Below are positions 9,860-18,475 of a stretch of 39,148 nucleotides of DNA, piece by piece (the stretch's first letter is position 1; each line of letters starts with the position of its first letter). This DNA is from an uncultured Muribaculaceae bacterium (GTDB lineage Bacteria > Bacteroidota > Bacteroidia > Bacteroidales > Muribaculaceae), in NCBI GenBank assembly GCA_910583795.1, contig CAJTZQ010000010.1, positions 26,044-65,191 on the forward strand, given 5' to 3'. A program made the position numbers and the translations under genes. The notes under the pieces were generated by a model, which saw only the letters and a list, made by a program, of their open reading frames with translations, did not search any database and was not told the DNA's origin.

Positions 9860-11164
9860 ATGAAGAGATCAGATATCAGAAAAGGGACTGTAAGGCTGGT
9901 GGGTTTTTCATTGGCTGTTTTCATCATAATTCATCTTGTTTACGTGTTGCGTCTACATTCATGCAGCACAGAGGGTAGGGGAGAAGACAACAGGAAATCT
10001 GCATATTGGAGTGATACGCTTTCCAACAGTATGTCGCAGATTCCCGGTCTTGAACCAATGGACAAAGAGATTGAGAGATTCATGCAGAAATGGGAGATAA
10101 AAGGGATTTCTCTTGCCGTGACACGCCATGACTCACTGCTGTATGCCAAGGGATACGGTTGGGCAGACCGTCAGGCAGGGGTACAGATGGAGACCTCTTC
10201 TATAATGAGAATGGCGTCCGCATCCAAACTTGTTACGGCGGTAGGGATTATGAAACTGTGTGAAGAGGGTAAGCTCAGTCTCGACTCGAAAGTGTTTGGA
10301 GAAGAAGGTATACTTAATGATACTTCCTACACCAATGCCATGCGCGACCCGAGGATGAAAGACATCACGATAGATCATCTGCTGAGACACAAAGGGGGAT
10401 TTACGTTGGGAGCCGGCGACCCTATGTTTAATACAAAAGACATAATGGCTGTGAAGAAACTCACGACTCCCCCCACCAACGAAGAGTTGACCAGGATTGT
10501 TTTGGGTAGACGTCTCGGATTCACTCCGGGAGCGGGACGTCGGTACAGCAATTTCGGATATATGCTTCTGTCGCTTGTGATTGAAAAGGTGACAGGGAAA
10601 AGTTACTGGGATTTTGTGAGGGAAGAGGTGCTCGAACCGGCAGGAGCATACCAGTTCCGCCCTGCGACAAACTATTATGCGGAACGTCACGACAAGGAGG
10701 TGCGTTATTATCCGCCGGACAATGAATTGGTGGAGGAATTCAATGGCAGCGGAAGGATGGTTGAACGCGTATACGGGGGCAGCAATGTCAACGGATTGCT
10801 CGGTGCAGGGGGATGGTTGGCGTCAGCCTCCGACCTTGCGCGGCTTGTGGCGGCTATAGACGGAGAACCGGGTGTGGAAAATATTTTAAGTCCGGAAAGT
10901 ATAAACGCACTGACCGCTTATGATGAAAAAGACAACATGAGCCGCGGATGGAGCGAAGTGAGTCCCAACGGTAAGTGGACCCGGACAGGTACACTCAGTT
11001 CCACACATGCATTGATAGAAAGATTCCCCGAAGGAGACTGCTGGGTGATACTGACAAACAGCGGGGTATGGACGGGTCATCATTTTTCGAAAGATCTCGA
11101 AAGACTTGTGGAGCGGTTGCGCAGCAGATATGAAGACAAGATGCCGAAACGCAATCTTTGGTAA
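9860..11164 (+). CDS. Membrane-anchored serine hydrolase, class C beta-lactamase/PBP4-like fold
   Basis: A 434-residue protein of the beta-lactamase (Pfam Beta-lactamase, class C-like) family. A signal-anchor helix lies at about residues 14-31, so the catalytic domain faces the periplasm. The catalytic Ser-x-x-Lys motif is S120-A-S-K123 and the Tyr-x-Asn motif is Y229-S-N231. A late RTGTLSSTHA segment (about residue 375) stands where the KTG/HxG motif is expected. Such proteins include esterases, D-aminopeptidases and peptidoglycan-directed enzymes; true beta-lactam resistance is not implied. I chose the ATG at 9860 rather than an upstream GTG at 9824, because translation from 9860 gives a clean basic N-terminus before the helix and fits a start of transcription near 9806. 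Confidence 0.85.
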   Translation: MKRSDIRKGTVRLVGFSLAVFIIIHLVYVLRLHSCSTEGRGEDNRKSAYWSDTLSNSMSQIPGLEPMDKEIERFMQKWEIKGISLAVTRHDSLLYAKGYGWADRQAGVQMETSSIMRMASASKLVTAVGIMKLCEEGKLSLDSKVFGEEGILNDTSYTNAMRDPRMKDITIDHLLRHKGGFTLGAGDPMFNTKDIMAVKKLTTPPTNEELTRIVLGRRLGFTPGAGRRYSNFGYMLLSLVIEKVTGKSYWDFVREEVLEPAGAYQFRPATNYYAERHDKEVRYYPPDNELVEEFNGSGRMVERVYGGSNVNGLLGAGGWLASASDLARLVAAIDGEPGVENILSPESINALTAYDEKDNMSRGWSEVSPNGKWTRTGTLSSTHALIERFPEGDCWVILTNSGVWTGHHFSKDLERLVERLRSRYEDKMPKRNLW

Positions 11165-11180
11165 AATTACTTAAAAATAT

Positions 11181-11211
11181 TTGGCTGTTTCAAAAAAAAT
11201 GGCTAACTTTG
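11181..11211 (+). promoter_or_regulatory. Promoter of tRNA-Pro
   Basis: TTG at 11181-11183 and TAACTTTG at 11204-11211, spacer 20 nt. Transcription should begin near 11217, about 10 nt before the mature tRNA. Confidence 0.75.
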
Positions 11212-11227
11212 CAGTCGCTTAGGCAAT

Positions 11228-11301
11228 CGGGGTGTAGCACAGTTGGTTAGCGCGCTACGTTCGGGACGTAGAGGTCGGGCGTTCGAGTCGCCTCACCCCG
11301 A
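11228..11301 (+). tRNA. tRNA-Pro (anticodon CGG)
   Basis: A 74-nt cloverleaf. The 7-bp acceptor stem is CGGGGTG (11228-11234) with CACCCCG (11294-11300), discriminator A at 11301. The anticodon stem CTACG/CGTAG encloses the loop TTCGGGA with anticodon CGG, and the T arm is GGGCG-TTCGAGT-CGCCT. The C1-G72 first pair is typical of bacterial proline tRNA. The D stem has one A-C mismatch. The CCA end is not encoded. Confidence 0.93.
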
Positions 11302-11305
11302 CAAA

Positions 11306-11336
11306 GTCCGCAGGCATTCAGTCAGCGGATTTTTTT
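11306..11336 (+). terminator. Intrinsic terminator after tRNA-Pro
   Basis: Stem TCCGC (11307-11311) with GCGGA (11325-11329), a G-T pair at the base, a 13-nt loop, and a run of T from 11330 to 11336. Confidence 0.6.
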
Positions 11337-11746
11337 ATAAAGTGGAAAAATTTGGCTGCTTGCAACCACTTGAAAAAATGCTAAAACTGCACATTGAGGT
11401 TATCCCTCTTACTGCGAGCCTACGGGCATGCGGAAGAGAAAGCAGAGCATTTGGAAGCGGGCATTGTCCACTCCGGAGGCTCTTTTTTTAATTTTGAATT
11501 TTTAATTTTGGAATTTTGAATTCTAATTCTTTGGATTTTTGGAATTTTGAATTCTAATTCTTGGGATTTTGAATTTTGAATTCTAATTTTTGGATTTTGG
11601 ATTCTAATTTTTTGGATTTTGAATTAGGAAGAGAGTCTTGTTTCGCAATCGCGGAGCTGTCGCGTTCAAAAGCGGAGCTTTTGCGGCCAAAGACCAACAA
11701 CCAAAGACCAACGACAAAATCTTGGAAAACTAAAATACATAACAAT
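11337..11746. other. Intergenic stretch with a terminator-like hairpin and AT-rich repeats
   Basis: No credible gene lies between the tRNA terminator and metK. At about 11416-11482 an inverted pair GAGCCT/AGGCTC brackets roughly 50 nt and is followed by seven T, which looks like a large terminator or leader structure. From 11490 to 11627 the sequence is a degenerate AT-rich repeat. From about 11660 it turns GC-richer, with a short hairpin AAAAGC-gga-GCTTTT and two copies of a CCAAAGACCAAC word. I see no recognised SAM riboswitch and no clear promoter for metK. Confidence 0.6.
11490..11627. repeat. Degenerate AT-rich direct repeats
   Basis: The word GAATTCTAATT occurs at 11518-11528, 11549-11559 and 11578-11588, with a one-base variant at 11599-11609. 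Spacings are 31, 29 and 21 nt, and TTTTGGA/TTTTGAA words lie between the copies. The array looks like slippage-prone tandem DNA rather than CRISPR: the copies are too short, the spacing too irregular and the spacers too alike. Confidence 0.7.
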
Positions 11747-13069
11747 ATGAGCTATTTATTTACATCAGAATCTGTTTCGGAAGGCCATCCTGACAAGGTG
11801 GCGGATCAGATAAGCGACACTCTCCTTGACGAGTTTCTTGCCCGCGACCCCGAGAGCCATGTGGCGATCGAAACGCTCTGCACCACAGGGCAGGTGGTGG
11901 TTGCTGGCGAGGTGAGCAGCAGTGCTTACGTCGACATCCATTCAAGTGTGCGCGACCTTATAAAGGAAATCGGATATAACCGTGGCGCTTACCGTTTTGA
12001 CGGGGACTCGCTCGGAATTCTCTCTGCAATTCATGAGCAAAGCTGTGACATAAACCGTGGCGTAAGCCGAGGCGACCGGATGTCGCAAGGTGCCGGCGAC
12101 CAGGGGATGATGTTCGGATATGCTGTAGACGAGACCTCCAACTATATGCCTTTGACCCTCGACCTTTCCCACCTTATTCTCCGTGAACTTGCCGACATCC
12201 GCAGAAACGGACAGGAAATGAGTTACTATCGCAAAGGAAAACTGAAAACATATTTACGTCCCGATGCCAAAAGCCAGGTCACGGTGGAATATGACGACAA
12301 CCGTAATCCGGTAAGAGTCCACACTATAGTGATATCCACTTCCCACGATGAGTTTATCCTTCCTCTCGATGATTCGGCGCAGGCACAGGTGCGTGCCGAC
12401 GAGGAGATGCTTGCGAGAATCAGGGAAGATGTGGAAAAGGTGCTCCTTCCGCGTGTGCTCGACAAATTGCCTGAAAATTTGCGTAATCTGTTTGATGACA
12501 AACTTATCCTTCATGTCAATCCTACAGGGAAATTCGTGCTTGGCGGACCTCATGCCGACACCGGCTTGACAGGTAGAAAGATCATTGTGGACACATACGG
12601 CGGCAGGGGAGCACACGGAGGGGGTGCCTTTTCCGGCAAAGACCCTTCCAAGGTAGACCGTTCGGCGGCTTACGCATGCCGCTACATAGCCAAAAATATG
12701 GTTGCCGCAGGGGTCGCAAAAGAGATGCTCGTGCAGGTTAGCTATGCAATCGGGGTAGCCGCACCGGTGAATATTTTCGTCAATACTTATGGAACAGCCC
12801 ATGCCGGCATTTCAGATGAACGTATAGCTGAGAAGATCAACGACATGTTTGACCTTCGTCCGGGAGCGATTGAGGAAATGTTGAAGCTCCGCAACCCTAT
12901 TTATCGCGAAACCGCGGCATACGGACACATGGGTAGGGAGCCGAAAATGGTGAAGAAAACGTTCCGGTCACGTTACGACGGGGCTCCGGTGGAGAAAGAG
13001 GTGGAACTTTTCACATGGGAGAAGGTGGACCGTGTTGATGAGATCAAAGAGGCTTTCGGAATTGTCTGA
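11747..13069 (+). CDS. metK: S-adenosylmethionine synthase
   Basis: A 440-residue methionine adenosyltransferase that makes S-adenosylmethionine from methionine and ATP in the cytoplasm. Seen in order: N-terminal GHPDKVADQISD with the catalytic His and metal-binding Asp; the central GAGDQGMMFGYA signature; and the glycine-rich GGRGAHGGGAFSGKDPSKVD segment for phosphate binding, followed by Y-A-C-R-Y-I-A. The length is slightly above the roughly 385 residues of E. coli MetK and usual for Bacteroidota. The reading frame runs 57 codons further upstream into the AT-rich repeat, but those residues are low-complexity and unlike any MetK. The ATG at 11747, followed by S-Y-L-F-T-S-E-S-V, is the conserved start. 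Confidence 0.97.
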   Translation: MSYLFTSESVSEGHPDKVADQISDTLLDEFLARDPESHVAIETLCTTGQVVVAGEVSSSAYVDIHSSVRDLIKEIGYNRGAYRFDGDSLGILSAIHEQSCDINRGVSRGDRMSQGAGDQGMMFGYAVDETSNYMPLTLDLSHLILRELADIRRNGQEMSYYRKGKLKTYLRPDAKSQVTVEYDDNRNPVRVHTIVISTSHDEFILPLDDSAQAQVRADEEMLARIREDVEKVLLPRVLDKLPENLRNLFDDKLILHVNPTGKFVLGGPHADTGLTGRKIIVDTYGGRGAHGGGAFSGKDPSKVDRSAAYACRYIAKNMVAAGVAKEMLVQVSYAIGVAAPVNIFVNTYGTAHAGISDERIAEKINDMFDLRPGAIEEMLKLRNPIYRETAAYGHMGREPKMVKKTFRSRYDGAPVEKEVELFTWEKVDRVDEIKEAFGIV

Positions 13070-13135
13070 AACCGGTATTTTTGGGAGTGTCAGGAGTAGA
13101 TTGTCTGAAAAATAATTAATAAATGTGTATTAAAA

Positions 13136-13166
13136 TTGGGGATTTGAGCCAAAAGTGTTATCTTTG
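13136..13166 (+). promoter_or_regulatory. Promoter of the PpiD/SurA-like gene
   Basis: TTG at 13136-13138 and TATCTTTG at 13159-13166, spacer 20 nt. Transcription should start near 13172, giving a leader of roughly 98 nt. That leader holds a small bulged hairpin at 13188-13212 (GAC-gt-GTCTC pairing with GAGAC-GTC). Confidence 0.7.
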
Positions 13167-13269
13167 CGTGCTCAAAATCCCTGATCAGACGTGTCTCGGC
13201 AAAAGAGACGTCGGATTCGGGCATATTCCATAAGAATTAATCAAACACAAACATCAGCTATACCATAGA

Positions 13270-15402
13270 ATGGCAACATTAGAGAAAATCAGAAGCAAGT
13301 CCGTGCTGCTGCTCATCGTGATCGGTGTCGCACTCCTTGCCTTCATTATCGGTGATGCAATCACCAACAGCCGTAATCTCTTCGGCGACCACACAACGGT
13401 GGCAAAGATCGGCGGAGAAAAAATTGATTACACGGAATATATCCGTAAGCGCGAGGAGCTCAACAACCGTTTTGAGCAGGCTCGCCGTCAGAACCCGGCG
13501 CAATTCGCCAATTTCGACAACCAGATGATTTCACAGATGGCTCTTGACGAGCTGATCGGCGAGAAACTTCTTGATGAGGCTGTGGCAAACTCCGGGATCC
13601 AGACATCTCCTGAACAACTTCGTTTCTACGTGCTTGACAATCCTGTCAATCCTACGCTTCAAACCATCATACAGCAGCTTAATGCTTCCGGATTAAGCGT
13701 CTCTACTCCCCAGCAGGCATACGAGATTATTTTTAATCCTAAACGCAACGGTCTCACCGACGCCCAGATGGCACCGTTCCAGAGATTGTGGATCGCCATG
13801 GAGCAGGAGACTCAGCAGTTGGTTAAACGCCAGACCTATCAGAAACTTCTCTATGGTCTTGTTAAAGCCAACGATCTTGACAAGAAGGCTCTTTATAACG
13901 ATTATGTCGTAACCAGCAATGTGGATATAGCGTTTCATCTCTACGGTCAGCTCGACCCTGCGAAATATGCAGTAGACGAGGCAGCTGTAAAGGCTGAATA
14001 TGACAAGGATAAAAACCGCTTCAAGGTTGATGAGATGACAAAAGACATCGCTTTCGTAGCAGTCAACATCTCCCCCTCCGCAGCTGACCGTGAGGCGGCA
14101 CGCAAGCTTGCAGAAAAGACGGTGGCAGAGCTCCGCGATTCAGCAGGTCAGATCAGCAAGGAACTTAAACGTGAAGGTATCGTGGTTACCCACAAGGAAC
14201 TTCGTGCAAAAGATCTTATCGCTGGTCCGGTGAAAGATTACGTTCTTTCTGCATCTGCAGATTCAGTTAAGCTCATTTCTGAAAACATCAAGGGCTTCAG
14301 TATTGTCAAGATGGGACGCCGTAGCCAGGTGGTCGATTCAATCCAGTTGAACCTCGTGCAGGTGGTTGGCGCAACTCTTCCGGGAAAAGTGCTTGCAAGT
14401 CTTAATTCGGGTCTTGCAGTCGATTCAGTTTCAAGCAAATTTGGAGTTGACAGCGTAATGGCTCAGAAAGAGCAGTGGATTCCATTGTTTAATGCACAGG
14501 GTAAAACCGGCGCTCTTGAGTCAGGTCAGCTTGATTCTCTTCTTAGAGCCGGCGACAAATATATTTCTCTTATGACTTCACCACAGGGTGCAGTGCTCGC
14601 AAAAGTGACTAAGAGAAACGCACCTGTGGAGGTTTACTCATATGATGAAGTGAACTACGATCTCAAGCCCAGCACAAAGACAATCAACGACGAGCGCATG
14701 AAACTCGAGAAATTCCTCGAAGGCAACACAACAGCCAAGGCATTTGCTGAAAATGCAGCCAAGGCAGGTTATTCGGTTCAGGATCTCAGTGTATCCGCTT
14801 CTTCAGTGGCAGTGCCCCGTATGGCAGGAATGCAGAGCTATTATCCTGACAGCCGTCAGGTGGTGCGTTGGGTGATGATCGACGGTAAGCCCGGCGAAGT
14901 CAGCCATATCTATGAATCTAAAGACGCGCTCACTCCGGCTCTCTATGCCGCAGCGGTGGTTAACGAATACGAAGATTTTGTTCCATTGGCAAATCAGGAT
15001 GTCAATGCTTATGCCACCGATAAGGCACGCAGGTCAAAGGCAGGCGACGAACTCATCAAACAATATCAGCCCAAGGCTGGCACAATTGAATCTGCAGCCG
15101 CAGCAATGGGTGTGGAAGAACAGAACGTGCCTACTTTCCGTTTCGGCAGAAACATGCAGGTGCGCGATGCTTCAGTGATGGGGCAGATTGCCGGCAGCAA
15201 GCCGGGTAAGGTAGTCCTCGTAAAGGGTGACAACGGCGTGTATGCTTATCAGGTGAAGAGCAACGGGAAAGAAGATTTCCCCTATAGTGAGGCTCAGTAT
15301 GAGCAGCAATATTTCCAGCTTGTCAACCCCAACATGGGAGAAATGCTGAAAGGCAACAGGCAGTATAAGAATAATATTTATAAGTTCGAGGCGGGAGAAT
15401 AA
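13270..15402 (+). CDS. Periplasmic folding factor, PpiD/SurA-like (SurA N-terminal domain, parvulin-like)
   Basis: A 710-residue protein with an inverted membrane anchor at about residues 11-29, preceded by a few basic residues, as in E. coli PpiD. Residues about 30-200 match the SurA-type N-terminal chaperone domain, with the typical start V-A-K-I-G-G-E-K-I-D-Y-T-E-Y. The middle (about 230-470) could hold a parvulin-type prolyl isomerase domain, but I see no sharp active-site signature there, so chaperone activity is the safer call. PpiD proteins help newly exported outer-membrane proteins fold near the Sec translocon. The gene has its own promoter and a terminator downstream, so it appears monocistronic. 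Confidence 0.85.
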   Translation: MATLEKIRSKSVLLLIVIGVALLAFIIGDAITNSRNLFGDHTTVAKIGGEKIDYTEYIRKREELNNRFEQARRQNPAQFANFDNQMISQMALDELIGEKLLDEAVANSGIQTSPEQLRFYVLDNPVNPTLQTIIQQLNASGLSVSTPQQAYEIIFNPKRNGLTDAQMAPFQRLWIAMEQETQQLVKRQTYQKLLYGLVKANDLDKKALYNDYVVTSNVDIAFHLYGQLDPAKYAVDEAAVKAEYDKDKNRFKVDEMTKDIAFVAVNISPSAADREAARKLAEKTVAELRDSAGQISKELKREGIVVTHKELRAKDLIAGPVKDYVLSASADSVKLISENIKGFSIVKMGRRSQVVDSIQLNLVQVVGATLPGKVLASLNSGLAVDSVSSKFGVDSVMAQKEQWIPLFNAQGKTGALESGQLDSLLRAGDKYISLMTSPQGAVLAKVTKRNAPVEVYSYDEVNYDLKPSTKTINDERMKLEKFLEGNTTAKAFAENAAKAGYSVQDLSVSASSVAVPRMAGMQSYYPDSRQVVRWVMIDGKPGEVSHIYESKDALTPALYAAAVVNEYEDFVPLANQDVNAYATDKARRSKAGDELIKQYQPKAGTIESAAAAMGVEEQNVPTFRFGRNMQVRDASVMGQIAGSKPGKVVLVKGDNGVYAYQVKSNGKEDFPYSEAQYEQQYFQLVNPNMGEMLKGNRQYKNNIYKFEAGE

Positions 15403-15435
15403 ATTCCGGCTGCCCTCGGATAAAGATAACAATAC

Positions 15436-15474
15436 GAAGGGTCGTCACCGTTTTCCGGGGATGACCCTTCTTAA
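15436..15474 (+). terminator. Intrinsic terminator between the PpiD-like gene and rlmN
   Basis: An 11-bp stem, GAAGGGTCGTC (15436-15446) with GATGACCCTTC (15460-15470), has one G-T pair and is followed by a short T/A stretch. An in-frame ATG at 15461 lies inside the 3' arm, which argues against it as the rlmN start. Confidence 0.65.
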
Positions 15475-15484
15475 ATATAAGGAT

Positions 15485-16537
15485 ATGGAACAAAACAATA
15501 GCCTTCCCGCTCTTATAGGAATGACTCTCGATCAGCTCACCAAAGTGGTGCTGTCGGGAGGAATGCCTAAATTTGTGGGAAAACAGCTTGCCGAATGGCT
15601 ATATAAAAAGAAGGTGACCCGTTTTGACGAGATGGCAAACATCTCGAAGAAAAACCAGCAATGGCTTTCCGAGAACTATGTGATAGGGAGGGAAGATCCG
15701 GAGTCACGTCAGAAATCATCAGACGGGACGGTAAAATATCTTTTCAACGTCGGTGGCGGGAAGACCATAGAGAGTGTCTACATCCCTGACCGTGACAGGG
15801 CGACACTATGCGTATCTTCACAATCGGGCTGCAAGATGAATTGTTATTTTTGCGCCACCGGTAGACTCGGTTTCAGGGCAAATCTTACCTCTGCCCAGAT
15901 CATGAACCAGATATTGAGCATACCCCCTGTGCCAAAAAAAGGGGAGACCTCTGCCACTGAATTGACAAATGTAGTGTTTATGGGCATGGGTGAGCCTCTT
16001 GACAATCTTGATGCACTTCTTCCCGTAATTGAAATAATGACAGCCCCCTGGGGCATGGCATGGAGCCCGAAGAGAATTACGGTTTCAACAGTGGGAAAAA
16101 TGCCGCAGCTTAAGGATTTGCTCGACAAGACCCAGGTGCATGTGGCAGTCAGTGTCCATACTGCCGATCCTGTTGAAAGGGAGCAGCTAATGCCTGCCCA
16201 AAAGGCTTTCCCTATCGCCAACGTCATGAAACTTCTTTCAGGTTATGATTTCAGCCATCAGAGACGTTTGTCGCTTGAATACATTATGTGGAGAGGGGTG
16301 AACGACGATATCGCACATGCCGATCTTCTGATCAAACTTGCACGTGGGCTTGATTGCCGGGTCAATCTGATCAGATTTCATGTGATTCCCGGAGTGGAAC
16401 TTCATCCGAGCAGTGACGAAAGAATGCTTATGTTTCGCAATTATCTTAATTCCAAGGGAATTACCGCTACAATCCGGACCTCAAGAGGAGAAGATATCAT
16501 GGCTGCGTGTGGAATGCTTGCAGGAAAGAAGCGGTGA
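15485..16537 (+). CDS. rlmN: 23S rRNA (adenine-2503-C2) methyltransferase, radical SAM
   Basis: A 350-residue radical-SAM enzyme that methylates C2 of A2503 in 23S rRNA (and often A37 in some tRNAs). The iron-sulfur motif is C116-x3-C120-x2-C123 (CKMNCYFC). The GEPLDN segment (after VFMGMG) binds SAM. The mechanistic Cys near the C-terminus is C342 in the IMAACGMLAG context, matching the second conserved Cys of RlmN. The start at 15485 (M-E-Q-N-N-S) is preferred because the upstream alternative falls within a terminator hairpin. Confidence 0.95.
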   Translation: MEQNNSLPALIGMTLDQLTKVVLSGGMPKFVGKQLAEWLYKKKVTRFDEMANISKKNQQWLSENYVIGREDPESRQKSSDGTVKYLFNVGGGKTIESVYIPDRDRATLCVSSQSGCKMNCYFCATGRLGFRANLTSAQIMNQILSIPPVPKKGETSATELTNVVFMGMGEPLDNLDALLPVIEIMTAPWGMAWSPKRITVSTVGKMPQLKDLLDKTQVHVAVSVHTADPVEREQLMPAQKAFPIANVMKLLSGYDFSHQRRLSLEYIMWRGVNDDIAHADLLIKLARGLDCRVNLIRFHVIPGVELHPSSDERMLMFRNYLNSKGITATIRTSRGEDIMAACGMLAGKKR

Positions 16538-16584
16538 TTGCTTTCTGAAGGCATCCTGAATGTCGAAAAGTGGAATTTTTTTCG

Positions 16585-16592
16585 TAATTTTG
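16585..16592 (+). promoter_or_regulatory. Possible -7 box upstream of pdxA
   Basis: TAATTTTG fits the Bacteroidota -7 consensus and stands 25 nt before the pdxA ATG. No TTG is present at the expected distance upstream (the nearest is TGT at 16561-16563), so the promoter is only half supported. Confidence 0.4.
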
Positions 16593-16616
16593 AGGAACCA
16601 AACCAAAAAAAAGTAA

Positions 16617-17753
16617 ATGGCACGACCAATAAGAGTGGGTATCACCCACGGCGATATAAACGGTGTAGGCTATGAGGTTATACTTAAGGCACTCGCCGAT
16701 GAAAAAATGCTTGAATTATGTACGCCTGTGATTTTCGGCTATCACTCTATTGCCGAGAAGGCAAGGCGCCAGTTCGGACTTGAAGACCAACGGCTGTATA
16801 AATCCGGTTCCGCAGGTCAGGCACAAGATGGCAGGATAAGTGTGGTTGAAGTGGGGGGCACGGCTCCGGAGGTGGTTCCCGGTGAACCGACTGAAGATTC
16901 CGGTAAGGCTGCCGTGGCGGCACTTGAAGCGGCAACAGCGGCACTCGAGGAAGGAACTGTCGATGTGCTTGTGACCGCCCCTATATCAAAAGAGGCTGTC
17001 CATGGTGAAGCATTCGATTTTCCCGGACATACAGAATATCTCGAAGCCAAAATAGGGCATGGAGCAAAGGCAAGGATGATTCTTTTTGACGACAATGTCA
17101 GGGTGGCTCTGGTGAGCACCCATCTTCCTATCTCTAAAGTAGCTCAAGGGGTTACAAAAGAAAGTGTGGAGGCGGCTATCGTTTCGCTTGATGATTCCTT
17201 GCGAAGGGATTTTGGAATTCCGCGTCCTCGCATCGCAGTGTTGTCGCTTAATCCACATGCCGGCGACGGCGGTGTGATAGGCACGGAGGAGAAAGACATT
17301 ATCGAGCCGGTGATCTCGGCATGCAGGGAAAAAGGGATTTTGTCTTTCGGCCCCTTTGCGGCAGACGGTTTCTTTGGTATGGGTGACTACAGGAAATTTG
17401 ACGGCATAGTGGCGATGTATCATGACCAGGGGCTCGCTCCCTTCAAGACGCTTGCGGGAGAGCGGGGAGTGAATTTCACTGCCGGACTACCGTTTGTGCG
17501 CACTTCCCCCGACCACGGCACCGCTTTCGGTATAGCCTGGAAAGATCAGGCAGACGCCACGTCAATGAGAGAGGCGATATATGCAGCATTGGATATTTTC
17601 CGGCGGCGCAACATATTTGAAGAGGCATCTTCAAATCCGTTGAAAAAATATGTCACCGAAAAACCGGAAAGAGGGGAACGACAGCCAAGAAAAGAAAAAG
17701 GTGGCAAACCTCAGGAGGAAGAGGATAATCTAAACGAACAAACAGCAGAATAA
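16617..17753 (+). CDS. pdxA: 4-hydroxythreonine-4-phosphate dehydrogenase
   Basis: A 378-residue enzyme of the PdxA family, which oxidises 4-phosphohydroxy-L-threonine in the DXP-dependent route to pyridoxal phosphate. Seen: the N-terminal GITHGDINGVGYEVI strand-loop; the metal-binding histidine motif MYHDQGLAPFKT (about residues 268-279); and the late DHGTAFGIAWK motif. The family core ends at about residue 345. It is followed by a highly charged tail of about 33 residues (Lys, Arg, Glu, Gln) absent from typical PdxA. The stop overlaps the next start (TAATG), coupling it to the nucleotidyltransferase gene that opens the inositol-lipid-type cluster. Confidence 0.93.
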   Translation: MARPIRVGITHGDINGVGYEVILKALADEKMLELCTPVIFGYHSIAEKARRQFGLEDQRLYKSGSAGQAQDGRISVVEVGGTAPEVVPGEPTEDSGKAAVAALEAATAALEEGTVDVLVTAPISKEAVHGEAFDFPGHTEYLEAKIGHGAKARMILFDDNVRVALVSTHLPISKVAQGVTKESVEAAIVSLDDSLRRDFGIPRPRIAVLSLNPHAGDGGVIGTEEKDIIEPVISACREKGILSFGPFAADGFFGMGDYRKFDGIVAMYHDQGLAPFKTLAGERGVNFTAGLPFVRTSPDHGTAFGIAWKDQADATSMREAIYAALDIFRRRNIFEEASSNPLKKYVTEKPERGERQPRKEKGGKPQEEEDNLNEQTAE

Positions 17754-18472
17754 TGAACTTCGGAATTATAGCAGCCGGGCAAGGCTCACGTCTTGTGCAG
17801 GAGGGTGTGGGCTTCCCGAAACCACTTGTGAGGATTGACGGCAAACCTATGATCGGACGCCTGATCGACATATTTGTGAGATGTGGAGCCGAATCGGTAA
17901 GTGTGATAGTCAACGAAGAGATGACTGAAGTGGCGGATTTTTTGCTCAGCCTTGCATCCCGACTTCCATGTCCTCTTAATCTCGTGGTCAAGACAACGCC
18001 GACGTCGATGCACAGCTTTTATGAACTTTCAAGTCTGATGGAAGGTAAAGGGAGATTTGTAATCACCACGGTAGACACAATCTTCCGTGAAGAGGATTTT
18101 GCACAATATATCAATGCATACTCTCAAGCCCCTTCGGATGTAGACGGAATGATGGCTGTGACCGGATTTATCGATGATGAGAAGCCTCTTTACGTGGCTA
18201 CAGACCGGGATAACCGTATCACCGGTTTCCTTGACAAACCGGAAGAGGGTGTGAAATATGTGAGCGGAGGTATTTACGGACTTTCAGGAAGCTCTATCCC
18301 GGTGCTGAAAAAATGTCTTGACGAGGGCGTCGGAAGGATGCGTAATTATCAGCGTGCGCTTGTAGCGGCAGGATTGAATCTTAAAGCCTACGACATGAAT
18401 AAGATCGTGGATGTGGACCATGCCTCCGATATCGCTTCGGCTGAAGCGTTTCTGAGGGCTAAAAATAACTGA
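17753..18472 (+). CDS. NTP-transferase (MobA/sugar-nucleotidyltransferase-like) in the inositol-lipid cluster
   Basis: A 239-residue Rossmann-type nucleotidyltransferase. The N-terminal signature IIAAGQGSRL, followed by F-P-K-P-L, is the NTP-binding G-x-G-x-R...PKP loop. The TTVDT segment (about residue 106) provides the metal-binding Asp, and a second group VDVDH stands near the C-terminus. Family members transfer NMP to a sugar or polyol phosphate. The neighbours are a CDP-alcohol phosphatidyltransferase and inositol-phosphate synthase, so activation of inositol phosphate (for example to a CDP-inositol) is a reasonable inference, but the nucleotide and substrate cannot be read from sequence. 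It overlaps pdxA by one base and is followed 3 nt later by the ATP-grasp gene. Confidence 0.82.
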   Translation: MNFGIIAAGQGSRLVQEGVGFPKPLVRIDGKPMIGRLIDIFVRCGAESVSVIVNEEMTEVADFLLSLASRLPCPLNLVVKTTPTSMHSFYELSSLMEGKGRFVITTVDTIFREEDFAQYINAYSQAPSDVDGMMAVTGFIDDEKPLYVATDRDNRITGFLDKPEEGVKYVSGGIYGLSGSSIPVLKKCLDEGVGRMRNYQRALVAAGLNLKAYDMNKIVDVDHASDIASAEAFLRAKNN

Positions 18473-18475
18473 CCA

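Noticed and set aside
9860..11164. Beta-lactamase antibiotic resistance gene
   Set aside because: The Ser-x-x-Lys and Tyr-x-Asn motifs define the broad fold, but the anchored form and weak third motif fit general serine hydrolases; resistance is not supported.
11490..11627. Possible CRISPR array
   Set aside because: Repeat words are only 11 nt, spacing is irregular (31, 29, 21), the spacers look like the repeats and no cas gene is present.
11302..11746. SAM riboswitch before metK
   Set aside because: I could not find a conserved SAM riboswitch core; only a simple long-range stem and AT-rich repeats are visible.
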